DNA of 64,000 bases from Ursus arctos (Eukaryota; Chordata; Mammalia; Carnivora; Ursidae), in NCBI RefSeq assembly GCF_023065955.2, contig NW_026622952.1:34731813-34795812 (forward strand). The letters run 5' to 3'. The translations under genes and the position numbers were made by a program. Each line of letters begins with the position of its first letter. Positions within the stretch are counted from its first letter, which is position 1. The notes below the pieces were generated by a model. The model worked only from the letters and a program-made list of their open reading frames with translations, made no database searches and was not told the origin of the DNA. This document shows positions 41,615 to 52,560 of the stretch, one piece after another.

Positions 41615-42780
41615 GTCATGCCCATTAGGGCTGAAGGTCAGGTCCCAGCCTGGTTGCCTCTTGGGAAGCAAGGAAGGAGAAGAGATGAGCCTCGGGGCAG
41701 AGAGGCACAAGCCCACGGAGCCCTGGTGAGCCGTACTTATTTGTAGGTGTAGAGAGTATTCCTACACATTGTGCGAGCCTACAGCCACAGCTGATTGTGC
41801 AGATCCCTGGTCAAGGGGAGATAAGGGAGGAGTAACTTGCTGAGCAGAACAGAACCCTCATATCAGACAAGATCGGTGTTGGTAATTAGTCATTTACTGG
41901 AAACAGTCTCAAAGTGAAGAATCATGAGAAATGATACCCATTCACCTTTGTCTCGTCATTTCACTTTCAAAGACATAAACACACATTCATCACTCACCTT
42001 GGGATGTCAGGCCAGGCTGTTCAGAAGAGCGTGTCTGCCGACCGGATCATCTCTTTGACTTTTGTGTAGAAACCACACTTGAACGTGGTATCCACCAAGT
42101 CTGCTCCTGGTTTTCCTAAAGCAGAGTGAAAACTTACAGCACGTGAGCATTTCAGGTGCAGAAGACGTCAAGAGTCTTATGGCTTTCCCCTAACCTTTTA
42201 GAATTGTTTCACCAACACCTAATACAAGAGCAAACCGGAGACACTCAACTTTATCAATTGTTCCAAAGCATTCAAACTAGTTTTCACATAAACCTACTTA
42301 TTCCCACTCTCATCTAATCAGTTTATGTGAGATCTAGCTAAATCAAAGCCAAAGAAAAGTGGCCTAACCAGGTTTAAAAAGAAACACCACTAACTCAAGA
42401 CAAGCACACAACTCAAGCGGTGAGAGCAAAGTCCCAGAGAGCAGCCTCCAGTCTGACAGCCAGCTGCCTGGGGTGGCCCGTCTGCAGGCTTCCCAGGGGC
42501 CGGAGAGGGTCAGTTCATCTGGCCTGTGGGCAGCGGGGAGAGCTTCGGACTGACTGTCTTTTAGTGGCACAAGGCAGGGTCGTGCCGTGGGAAAAGCCTT
42601 GTCCTAAGAGTCAGGAAACCTGACCTCTACTTTGATTCATTCCCTAACCGAGTGATTGGAAGGAAATCTTTGCACTTGCCTGGTCCCTCCCACCTGCGTG
42701 CCGATCCATGGGGGCTGCCGGAGAATTACACGACTTCACGCCCTGATTTACTGAGCGACAGAAGCAGTGAGAAGAGAAGT
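41615..42780. other. Intergenic, nothing recognised
   Basis: Unique sequence. No gene or transposon is evident. Confidence 0.5.
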
Positions 42781-44330
42781 CTACGCACTCTGACCGTCAC
42801 ACCTGCCCACTCGTGTGCACCGCACCCATCTGCTGCAAATATGCATTATCTGCATTCTGCCTTCCCTCCAGCGAGGATGTGGGGGCTGTCACTGGCCTTT
42901 CTGAGCCAGCCCCTGCCCGTGACCATGAGATCCCATAGTCCCTTGCAATTGTCCCACCTTTGTCTCTGGCATCATCAGTCTCCCCTCGTCACTGGCTCTT
43001 GCTCATCCGCATGCTATCATTTCCCCCACAAAACAAGAACAAAACCCTCCCAGTGACCACCCTCTCTCTCACCTTCCCTTGACAGCAAACTCCTAAAAAG
43101 ACTTGTCTATACTTGCTTTCCCCAATTTCTCTCTTCTCTTTCCCTCTGGAACCAGGCTCATCAGGCTTTGGTCCCCACTCATCTCCCGAAATGGATCATC
43201 TCCTGTCCTCAGCTGCCCCAGCAGCAGCAGGACACGATGCCCCTTCCTTGAAACACTTCGTCACTTAGGATGGAGACCAGCTCATTCCCGCGGCAGCTCC
43301 TTCTCAGTCTCTGACATGAGGTGAACCGTATTCCCAGAAAAGGTATGTTGAAGGTCTAACCTCCGGTCCCTGGGAATGTGACTTTATTTGGAAATGGGGT
43401 CATTGCAGATGTAATTGGTCAGGGAAATGAGGTCATTGGGGGTACAGTAAGTGCCTAGGCCAACATGGCCAACGTCATTATAGGAGGATGACCATGTGAA
43501 GACTTGGAGAGAAGACACAGGGAGAAGGCCAAGTGAAGATGGAGAAAGACATCAAAGTGACACATCCACAAGACAAAGGATACCAGACAAAGGATACAAG
43601 ACTGCCAGCCCTCACCGGAAGCCAGGAGCCCTCAGAAGGAACAACCCAGTGGATACCTCGATGTCAGACTTCAAGCTTCCACAACTATGAGACCACACAT
43701 TTCTGTTGCATTCAGCTACCCACTTCGTGGCACTTCGTTACAGCAGCCCTTAGAAACAAATGCAGTCTCCCTTCGGTGCTCCTTTTTTCCTAACACTGGA
43801 AGGTTCCAGAACTCAATTCTTGGACCTCTTCCCTTCTCTACATTCGGAATCACATCTACTCATCTCACCTCATTAGTACCTATATGCCGACTGCTCCCCA
43901 TGTTACACCTCCATCTCAGTTCTCTCCCCTCAACTCCCATGCCTCTTCAGTGGCGTCGGTGGCCTCCCGATCTCCTAAGCCCCTCCTCCCACAATCCTCT
44001 GTGTTTCCCAAACACCGCCATCCAGTTTCACAGGCCCAAAGTTCTGCTTCCATCCTTGCCTTCTCTTGCAGCCCACATCCAATCTGCCAGCAAATCCTGA
44101 CAGCTCTAACTTCAAATGCATCTGGAACCATCCGCTTCTCATCACCTGCGTTGCCTCCACTTCTCCTCCTTCCTGATTATGCACATGCCTCCCACTCCTC
44201 CCTGCCACCCAGCAGGCAGACTCATCCAACAAACAAACAAACCCCTTAAGACAAATTCTAATAGTGGAGCTTCCTCCAAAATATCCGACCAGTACTCCCC
44301 AAAACTGTCCAGATCATCAAAAATAAAGAA
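42781..44330 (+). repeat. L2 LINE region, sense, split by an MLT1-like LTR
   Basis: Left part (42,781-43,320): 'gacagcaaactcctaaaaag', 'cggcagctccttctcagtct'. Right part (43,766-44,330): 'caattcttggacctcttcccttctctacat', 'cacatccaatctgccagcaaatcctgac', 'catctggaaccatccgcttctcatcacctgcg'. These are consecutive L2-type phrases, so the LTR between them was inserted later. Assignment to L2 is from memory of the consensus. Confidence 0.5.
43322..43765 (+). mobile_element. MaLR-type LTR (MLT1-like)
   Basis: Ordered MLT1 landmarks: 'aaggtatgttgaaggtctaacctc', 'ggaatgtgactttatttggaaatggggtcattgcagatgtaatt', 'agggagaaggccaagtgaagatgg', 'cctcagaaggaacaaccc', 'tgagaccacacatttctgttgc', 'cttcgttacagcagcccttag'. 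An old ERVL-MaLR LTR without internal sequence. Confidence 0.85.
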
Positions 44331-45574
44331 CATCTGAGAAACTGCCACAGCAAGAGGACGCTGAAGAGACGTGGCGACTAAACGTAATGTGGTATTCTGG
44401 ATAGGATAAGAATGTGCGAGTCTAAATACACCTGCATTAATATTAGAACATCAATTTTCATTTATCAGTTGCAACAAATGTATCATACTAATGGAAGACA
44501 TTAGTTGTAGGGAAACTCTGCGGGATATATGGGAGCTCTCTATACTATATTCTCGATTTTTCTGTAGATCTAAAACGGCTCTAAAAAAATAAAGTCTGCT
44601 AAAAAAGACTTTAAGTCATTTTGGGTCAAGACCCTTTATCTGTTTTCCTTTCTTTATGAGACCCAGTGGTTACACTCAACTTCTTCTCAGACCTTGACAC
44701 CTATGACTTAACCCTTCTTCTCCTTAGGTCTTCATGAGAGGTTGTCTGAAGAGCAGAATATCTCCTGAGACACGAGGTGAAGGCCAGGGCTATGCCCAGA
44801 GCACTTAGGGACCCCCAATCAACCCCAGAGGTATACCAGCATGGAAATCTTCAGCCAGGAGGCAGACTCAGGGTGAGGAAAATCTTTTAAGCTGCCATGG
44901 TCTAAGGCTAGGTAATGTCAGAGCCTTGAGACACCTGTGGCCACGGTGACTCCGGCCCTGACTTTGGCCATGAAAGCGAATGCAATTAAACCCATTCTCT
45001 CAAAGCCAAGACGTGGCCTTTTCTCTTTCTTGTGATGGGATAGAAGCCAGTGGTTGAAGATCCCACCGAAAACAGTAAAATTACTTTTGGGCTTGAAAAC
45101 CCAAAGCATGAAAGCCCTTTTCCTTTCATGCTATCAGGAGAGACGCAGAGGTCACACTCGACCACACTTGCGGCTTTATTATATTTATACGTGAGCAAAC
45201 TCCTGTTCTTTCCTGCGGATCATAACACGGGCTGTCGGTCGGCCTTTGCTTCTCTCTCTCTCCCCTTCTCAGGTTGTTATTTGCTTTTTCATGATACAAA
45301 GTGATACAGCATCATCTTATCTAAAGTAGAAACTATAAATGGATGAATGAATGAAAAAAAGAAACATCATCTGTAATCTTACCAGAGACCAAGAGCCATT
45401 CTGAGCACTTCTAGGGCTCCTCTCGCAATCACTTTTTATACTTAGATACACACATACATGGCTTTCCTACCAGAGAAAAGGGACGAGAGCACATTGTCTT
45501 TTCTGCTCTACTGGCCCCTGCCTGCGTGTCTGCATGAGCGCCTCTCCACGCCTGTGCCAGACGCCATCCGCCTG
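44331..45574. other. Intergenic, nothing recognised
   Basis: Unique sequence with a (TGAA)n-like short run near 45,343. No gene. Confidence 0.5.
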
Positions 45575-46025
45575 CCCGTGACGGGTTCAATGGTCCCCCT
45601 CCCAGAAGACATGTCTGCCGGGAACCTGTGAACAGGAGGCTATTTGGCAAAGGTTCTTTGCGTATGTGATTCAATGGACGGTTTCAGTAGGGGTTTGTCC
45701 TGGCTTAGCTGGCTGGGCCCGGGATCCAGGGAGGAGTGCTCTCAGAGGACAGACGCGAAGGAGAAACACAGGAGAAGGCCATGGGAAGCCAGGAGCATAC
45801 ATTTGAGTGAGGTGCCTACAAGCCAAGGACGCCATTGCTGGGGGCCAGCGGAAGCCAGAAGGGCGGCCTGGAACGGCTTCTCCCTCGGAGCCTCCAGAAG
45901 GACCAAGCCCGTGTGGAAACTTTGATTTTAGACTTCTGGCCTCCAGAGCCGTGAGAGAATAAAAGCTGTGTTTCACGCCACCAAGTCTGTGGTAACATGT
46001 TATGGCGGCCACAGGAAACCACCCC
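45575..46025 (+). mobile_element. MaLR-type LTR (MLT1-like), diverged
   Basis: 'acacaggagaaggccatggg', 'cctacaagccaaggacgcca', 'ccagcggaagccagaagggc', 'ttagacttctggcctccagagccgtgagagaataaa', 'caccaagtctgtggtaacatgttatggcggcc'. The first part is degenerate. Confidence 0.8.
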
Positions 46026-46369
46026 GTCCCCGCGACGCGCTGTCCGCTCTTCCGGCCCCTTTCCACCTGCGTCCGCCCCGCAGGGACGCGGCCCACAGCG
46101 CCATTACCTTTGCTGTTGTTTTTAGCTGAGTCACCAGGAGCCTGAGCTGGAGAGCAGAGAGGAAGGACAGTCTTTATTCTCCTGCCCTCCACTCTGCAAG
46201 TCCCTTGGGCTGGCCTTGTTCTCGACCAGCGCTCAGTGCTCCCCTCAGGGCTCCCCACTCCTGCTCACCCCTCCTTCCACGTCCCTCTGGGGGATGGTCA
46301 AGGTTGGTACCAGCTCGGCTTGCCCCGAGTTCCTGCACTGTCCCTGTGGTTCCCGTCTAGCTTGTGTGG

Positions 46370-46760
46370 TTTTGCCATAAAAAATTATGTATAATTCATG
46401 AACGAATCGAACGAATGCTTTATTAGTAGTAGTATTTCAGTGGTTCTAGTTTTTTGCTTTTAAAAAAGAAGACTCAGTGAGCATCTTCGTAGTCAAATCA
46501 TCTGACACAGACATGATTCTCTAAGATCAATTTCTAGACATTTATTTGAACGAATACTTTTAAATTATTACTTATTTAATATTACTATCTAATATGAGTT
46601 ATAAGTAATTAGTATTTAATATTAATTCTTCATTAATGATTTGACACATGGCACAGCATTGCTCTCCAGCAATGTTGTATCAGCTTGCACTCCCATCAGG
46701 AGCAGAGAATACCTCTTCCCTAGCGCCAGCTCTAATCAACCTTGTTGGATAAATAATGAA
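46370..46760 (-). repeat. Old L1 fragment, antisense
   Basis: 'gatcaatttctagacatttatttgaacg' and 'ctccagcaatgttgtatcagcttgcactcccatcagg' match antisense L1 ORF2 phrases. Confidence 0.55.
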
Positions 46761-47868
46761 ACCCCAAGATCGAGTGGTCCCAGGTCTGCTACTAAATGCA
46801 AAGCTGTGCATTGTGAACGTGAGGACAAAAGAAATTAGCTTTCAGAGCGGTGACTAGAGGTTCCTGGAGTGGAAACGCATCTTAAATAAGAGAGAAACAG
46901 AGCTGCCTCTGCTACGGGTTATCAGGAGCTTGTCTGGAATAGTTTGTAATGAATGGTTTAGGTCAATGAGAGGGCGATTCCAATTAAGGAATTTTAGTAG
47001 AGAGGGGAAGGCAGCCGTCGGCTTGAGAAAGTGAATGACCATTATTGTCTGAGATTAAAGCCGCAAACCCTCCAAATAGAGACTACATTGTTTGGAAGAA
47101 CTGATTAAGAACACGTCGGCAAGAGGCCGGCGGTTATAGGGGTTCTAACTATGGAGTTCATGATTTACTCCACGACACTGACCTTACCTTGAGTGAGTTA
47201 TGGTATTTTCTGGGTCTCAGCCATGAGGTCTCTCAGGGAGCTGACCTCATCGTGATAAAATAATCAGAGTTCAGGTCCGTCGTCGCCGTCTATCCGGGCA
47301 CACCCAGGAAAAATAATAAACAAGCTGGGTGATGCGCAGATCTAATCTCATTAGGAGGCCTTCGCGGTGAGATTCCGGGAATGCGCTACGTGAACTGAGA
47401 GTCCATAACCCATTCTGAAATCTCAGAGCTATTCTTTGCTCTTTAAAGACCAATTCTGCCTAAAATCAAAACACACCTGTTGTGAGCTCACTTTGTGTTT
47501 CAAGCAGCATCACGAGCCAATCTGGACCATGAGAGGCTGGGTGAATTCAGAAAAGAGCTATGACGGACGGGGGTCTGTCTCCGAGCCACCATGGGACCTG
47601 CGAGGCTGTTTAAAATCCCAATGCAGCAATCCGTTCGTCCACAAAGTCTAAGTCCTGTGCCCAGGAAAAGTAACATGTACTTGAGACCTACAAGAAATCA
47701 AGCCACGGGGAAAAGATGTTGAAAATAAAACCCACCACCCTAAAGACCACCCCCACCCTCAGATGCGAGTCTACCTTGAGTAAACATGACCCATGGCTCT
47801 TCTTGCCTCATGTCTAACCTTCCCCTCTTCAATACCTAAGTCTGTGTGTATCTTCCTGGGCCAGCCAA
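46761..47868. other. Intergenic unique sequence
   Basis: No transposon recognised. 46,850-47,110 is AT-rich with SOX/homeodomain-like words and could be a conserved element. No gene. Confidence 0.45.
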
Positions 47869-48189
47869 CCTCCCTTCCTCCCTTCCTCCCTTCCTCCCTT
47901 CCTCCCTTCCTCTCTTCCTTCCTTCCCCCCTTCCTTCTTCCTTCCTTCTTCTCCCTTTCTTCCTTCTTCTTCCTTCCTTCCTTCCTTCCTTCCTTCCCTC
48001 ATTCCTTCCTTCCTTCCTTCCTTCCTTCCTTCCCTCCCTCCCTCCCTCCCTCCCTCCTTCCTTCCTTCCCTCCCTCCCTCCCTCCCTCCCTCCCTCCTTC
48101 CTTCCTTCCCTCCCTCCCTCCTTCCTTCCTTCCTTCCTTCCTTCCTTCCTTCCTTCCTTCCTTCTTTCCTTCTTTCCTCCTTCCCTCTT
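47869..48189 (+). repeat. Polypyrimidine (CCTT/CCCT)n tract, 321 bp
   Basis: Only one purine (A at 48001) in 321 bases of (CCTT)n, (CCCT)n and (CTTT)n units. The long open frames across it (Pro/Ser/Leu-rich or Glu/Gly/Lys/Arg-rich) are products of the repeat. Confidence 0.98.
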
Positions 48190-48813
48190 GCCTTCCGCAG
48201 GCAAACATGTTCACCAAGGTCGTACTAAGCCCCAGCACTGGTCTGGGACTGAGGCACCAGAACTGTCCAAAGGACATGGTCTGCAGCTCTGCCCTTCTGC
48301 CCTTTCCCAGAGGTCGTGTCCAATAGCCATTCTCCTGGGGAAACCAGAGGAAAACCCTGCTGGAGCCCAGCTGCCACCTCAGCCGCCCCTGGACTGGCTC
48401 CTGCCTTCATCTTTATCACCTCTCGCTTCATCCCACCCGGATCCGAGTGATGGACCATCAGAGCCCAGAAGGGGGCAATGAAAGAGCCACTGATGCTTTG
48501 TGGCTGGGACACCAGCACACGTGGGAGGAATCTGTGGCAATTTCAGTCTGAAGAATGTCTGGACTGGAGAGGGAGGGCACTTTTTTCTAAAATATTAATG
48601 TTTTGAGTAACAGTAATAAGGGCAAGTGGGGCTGATCATTTATAGCTCAAGAAAATGGAATAATTTATGCCTAACCCTGCAAACAACAATTATTTACCCC
48701 ACAAGGTGACCAGTGCAGCCATCAGAGCTGGGGGCACCAAATCAGGCAGGGGTGGCAGAAGAGGCTCCAGAAGACTTCCAAGGGGTCCACTGAATTCCTA
48801 ATGACAATTAAGA
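48190..48813. other. Intergenic, nothing recognised
   Basis: Unique sequence. No gene or transposon is evident. Confidence 0.5.
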
Positions 48814-48828
48814 TTTTACTAGAGGAAG

Positions 48829-49251
48829 GGGAACCTGGGCGGCTCATCGGTTAAGCATCTTCCTTTGACTCGGGTCATGATCCCAAGGTCCTGGGATCAA
48901 GTCCCCGATCGGGCTCCTTGCTCAGTGGGGAGTCTGCTTCTCCCTCTGCCCTTGCCCTTCTCCGCTCATGCTCTCTCTCTCTCAAATAAATAAATAAAAT
49001 CTTAAAAAATTTTTTTGACCAGGGGCGCCTGGGTGGCACAGTTGTTAAGCGTCTGCCTTCGGCTCAGGGCGTGATCCCGGTGTCATGGGATCGAGCCCCA
49101 CATCAGGCTCCTCCGCTGGGAGCCTGCTTCTTCCTCTCCCACTCCCCCTGCCTGTGTTCCCTCTCTCGCTGACTGTCTCTCTCTCTGTCAAATAAATAAA
49201 TAAAATCTTTAAAAAAAATTCTTTTTTGACCAAACATTAAAAAAATTTTTT
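48829..49251 (+). mobile_element. Carnivora SINE (outer copy of a nested pair)
   Basis: Diverged head 'gggaacctgggcggctcatcgg', body to '(AAATA)n' and A/T tail at 49,010, then interrupted by a second SINE, then tail remnant to 49,251. TTTTACTAGAGGAAG is duplicated exactly at 48814-48828 and 49252-49266. Confidence 0.94.
49022..49221 (+). mobile_element. Arctoid-type Carnivora SINE nested in another SINE's tail
   Basis: GGGGCGCCTGGGTGGCACAG head, 'cctccgctgggagcctgctt' middle, '(AAATA)n' tail. TTTTTTGACCA at 49011-49021 and 49222-49232 is its target-site duplication. Confidence 0.96.
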
Positions 49252-49266
49252 TTTTACTAGAGGAAG

Positions 49267-52079
49267 CAGGTGTGGATAGGAAAGGGGAGAGAACTCCAGA
49301 GAACAAGAGACATTTGCTGTTGGTTCCCTATGGTGAGAGCAGATCGTGGAAGCCTCCTGGGGGCAGAGAAGGTGTCACTAAGCCACGAAGGGTCTTTTCT
49401 GTCATCCTAAGGAATTGAAACTTCATCCTAAAAGCCAAGGGGAAGCTCTGAAGGATTTTAAACCAGCCGACCCCCGGAAGGGTTCACGAACCAGCACCCC
49501 ACCATCCGCCTCAACTTTAGAGTGTATCTTAAAGAAAACTTGTTTTTTTCTCTTGTCATCTCAAAGATATTTGTGGTAACGTCTTCTGGGTCTTGAATTG
49601 TGGCCGAGTTTTCCTGAAGCAGTAGTTATCAATTCACAGAGGCTACTGGCTAGATAATAAATGCTTGCTCCGGCGAGATTTTTTTCCCCATTTCTTTTCT
49701 CATTTTGTGCAGTCATTTCCGAAAAGGGCCCGCCAATTGTATTTCTTCACCTGCGCTCCCTGGTAGGGATGGACACACGGCGTTCAGGGCAAACCGCTGG
49801 CTGAGCTCTCAAGTCCGTGCGAGCGTCATCAGGAGATTTATTTGAGGAAATGTATTTATGGTACTAAATGGCTGTTCTAAATGCGGCCATTATCTGGCCT
49901 TTTTGCTGTTGCTATGAATGTCCCTCCAGAACTCAGATACCCACAATAAGTTCATCAAGCTTCCCGGACATGACTTTGAGACAATGTTTAGGCCGGTTCC
50001 ATCAATGCACACACACGTTCTTGGGTAATTCAGTCGTGTTTCTTGAACGTGTCGACGCGAACTCCATGCTGGATGCTCTCTGGAATGTTCTCAGGGCAAT
50101 CCGAGACAGAAAGGGGGGAAGCAGCAGGGCTTGGTTGAGTAGTCAATGGCACCTGGGGGTGGCCATGCAACCCTAAATTCTTCACAGCTTGGAATAAGCT
50201 GAGGAGAAATTATAACTATCTATCGTGGGGTCACTTCGAAGAGTACTCTCTTTCTCCGGACCTGGGGGCGCCCTCTCCCTAGAGTTCAGACAGAGAAAGC
50301 GCAGCTGAGGGGGAGCTTACAAGGGGCATGTGCAAGGGACCAGAAGCTGAACCTTCTCTGAAGGCCGTGGGTAGCTGTCAAAACCTCCATCAAAATGGAA
50401 ATTCTTCTTTTCCACGATTCCAGACCCCTTTGCAAAGACACTCTCTCGAGACATAGCTGCTTTGGGATTTCTTATGAAATGTCTGTGCCAAACCCCAAAA
50501 ATACTTTTTCCATAGGTTCTTTGTTTTGCTTTCCCACCTTGAAAGCTTATACAACAGACATGGGAACAGATTCTTAAAGAATGCCCCAGTTTTTATTTTC
50601 TTAAAAAACGAATTGTGTGTGGGTATGGATGAGCCCATATATACAGAAATACAGAAATGGAGCAAATATCCATGTAACTAGGTGCCTCTGACATCCGGTA
50701 TCTATCTATACTTACATGAGAAGAGGAAATTACTATTTAAAAAAATTAAAATTAACCGAGGTGTTTTGTATTCTAGGAAGAAAAGCACGGCTCATTGTAG
50801 GTAGCATACATGCTTAAGAAAACATGTCTGTGGGCTTTTTGGTCAGAAGCCATGAAGCCCCCAGTTCACTCTGTATGGGTTGGGATTGGCAGGGGAGGGC
50901 AGAAAGTAAGAAAGAATGAAATCGTTCTGCTTCGGAAAGGGGGATGTCGGCAGGGTCCCCTGGCAGTTCTAGAAGAAGGCTTTGTGGGCTTGGAAGATGG
51001 AGAGAAGAGCCAATGTGGACAAGAAGGGTCTAGAAGACAGGCGGCGGCCTGAGGAAACATGACAGCAGGCACAGACACCATGAGAGGGACAGCCAGGGAG
51101 AAGGACCCCGTAGCAGGAATGGCAAAGGGACTGGGCGGGGGCTGTGACGTTTGATCGTTGGTTGCAAGTCAGTACCTATTCTGAGAGTGCCGTGGGAGCT
51201 GGGGGCCCACACAATCGTCAGACTCTGGTGCTACCGGCGCTTCGGGAAATGAGAGCGAGCCCTGTTTAGGGTGGACGAAGCAGGGCAGGGAGAGGGAGCA
51301 GCCTTAGGAAGTGAGAAGATGGGACAGGGCACCCAGATTCAGTAAAAGTGACTTGTAGCAAGAGATGACTGTGGGAATATAAACTTGTATCCCTGCCTTC
51401 AAATCTGGGGGAGTCATCAGAAGTCTTGTCGAGGCCAAGAACATCCTATAGCCAGCACATGGCATAGACTCTTGAATGTGTGTTTGGATACTTAAAAAAA
51501 AAAAAAAAAAAAAGGTGATTACAGAAGGCTGGGGGACTTGGGGACCTCCAAGCAGGTGACGATGCTGGGTTGCAATGATGCGTTATTATGTGTCTGGATC
51601 AAAAGGAAAAGAACCTTCGCGATTCATCATTTCCAGACTTGCTGTCTGAGTCTTCATTGGGCACCAAGTCAACTTATGGCCTGTGATGCGTTTTCATTTC
51701 TTTGGCTTTTTAAAATTGCATTTCAGGGTCCTTTGTTTGCTACAAAGGAGAGAGCCTCTAGCAGACACAATTCCTTCTTTTTAATTCCTTCAATTAATGA
51801 GATGTAGTTTCTTGTGTTCTCTAATTGAAGCCATTTTTCCTCCTTTCATGAGAGCAACACATAATTGGCCCGTATATGGAGAAAGGCCAAATGGGAACGA
51901 ACAATTACTTCATTTTCAAAACAGAAGAGGTTTTATTGGCTTTTCACACTATAAGAGGAATTTTTTAAAGAAAACTTTTTTAAGTCAGACAATACAGAAA
52001 TCTAAAGAGGAAAATAAAAATACCTGATTTCCTACCACATGGCTTCTTTCGTTTACGGAAATTCCACAGTGGGTGGTAT
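49267..52079. other. Intergenic; unique AT-rich segments, possible regulatory DNA
   Basis: 49,320-49,470 resembles antisense L2. 49,520-50,700 is mostly unique. Poly-A of 22 at 51,492-51,513. 51,600-51,970 has clustered TAATT words and an inverted CTTTGT pair. No gene was recognised. Confidence 0.45.
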
Positions 52080-52380
52080 AGGGTTGCGTCATTGGCCTTG
52101 TTTTTCCATGGCTCTATGTTGTAGATATCTTTCCATGTCAATAAACATGGAACATTATTTTTTCCCCTTTATCTCTATTTTTTAAGTATTTTTATTTATT
52201 TATTGAAGCATCATTTTAAATGGTTGCTTAGTATTTTATTGAATACATTGTGTTAATTTATTTAGCCAGTCTCTCAGCTTTAGACATTTTAGAAGCCATG
52301 AAGAGATAAATGGCCTTTCACCAACATTTTTGCATACCTGTCTGTTTCCTGCGGATACATCTTAGAAATGGGAAGTTTTC
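52080..52380 (-). repeat. Old L1 fragment, antisense
   Basis: 'tatctttccatgtcaataaacatgg', 'tggttgcttagtattttattgaatacattgtgttaatttatttagccagtctc' and 'gcggatacatcttagaaatgggaagtttt' are antisense L1 ORF2 phrases. Confidence 0.7.
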
Positions 52381-52384
52381 ATAA

Positions 52385-52560
52385 TTCATTAATACATGTA
52401 TTGAGTGCCTACTAACACACATCTCTCTTGACAGTGGAAACAGAGCAATAACCAAGACAGACACCATCCCGCCTTCGGAGTTGTTAGTCTGGTAGAGAAT
52501 TTAGATGGGAAACAAGGAACGCAAATAAAGCGTGGGGAGTGCTTCCATGAGGAAAGTACA
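52385..52560 (-). repeat. L2 LINE fragment, antisense
   Basis: 'ttcattaatacatgtattgagtgcctac', 'aaacagagcaataaccaagacagacaccatcccgcctt' follow the antisense L2 3' end. Confidence 0.5.

Noticed and set aside
47793..48481. Pro/Leu/Ser-rich (177-211 aa) and Glu/Gly/Lys/Arg-rich open frames
   Set aside because: Produced by the (CCTT/CCCT)n polypyrimidine tract, in which stop codons rarely form.
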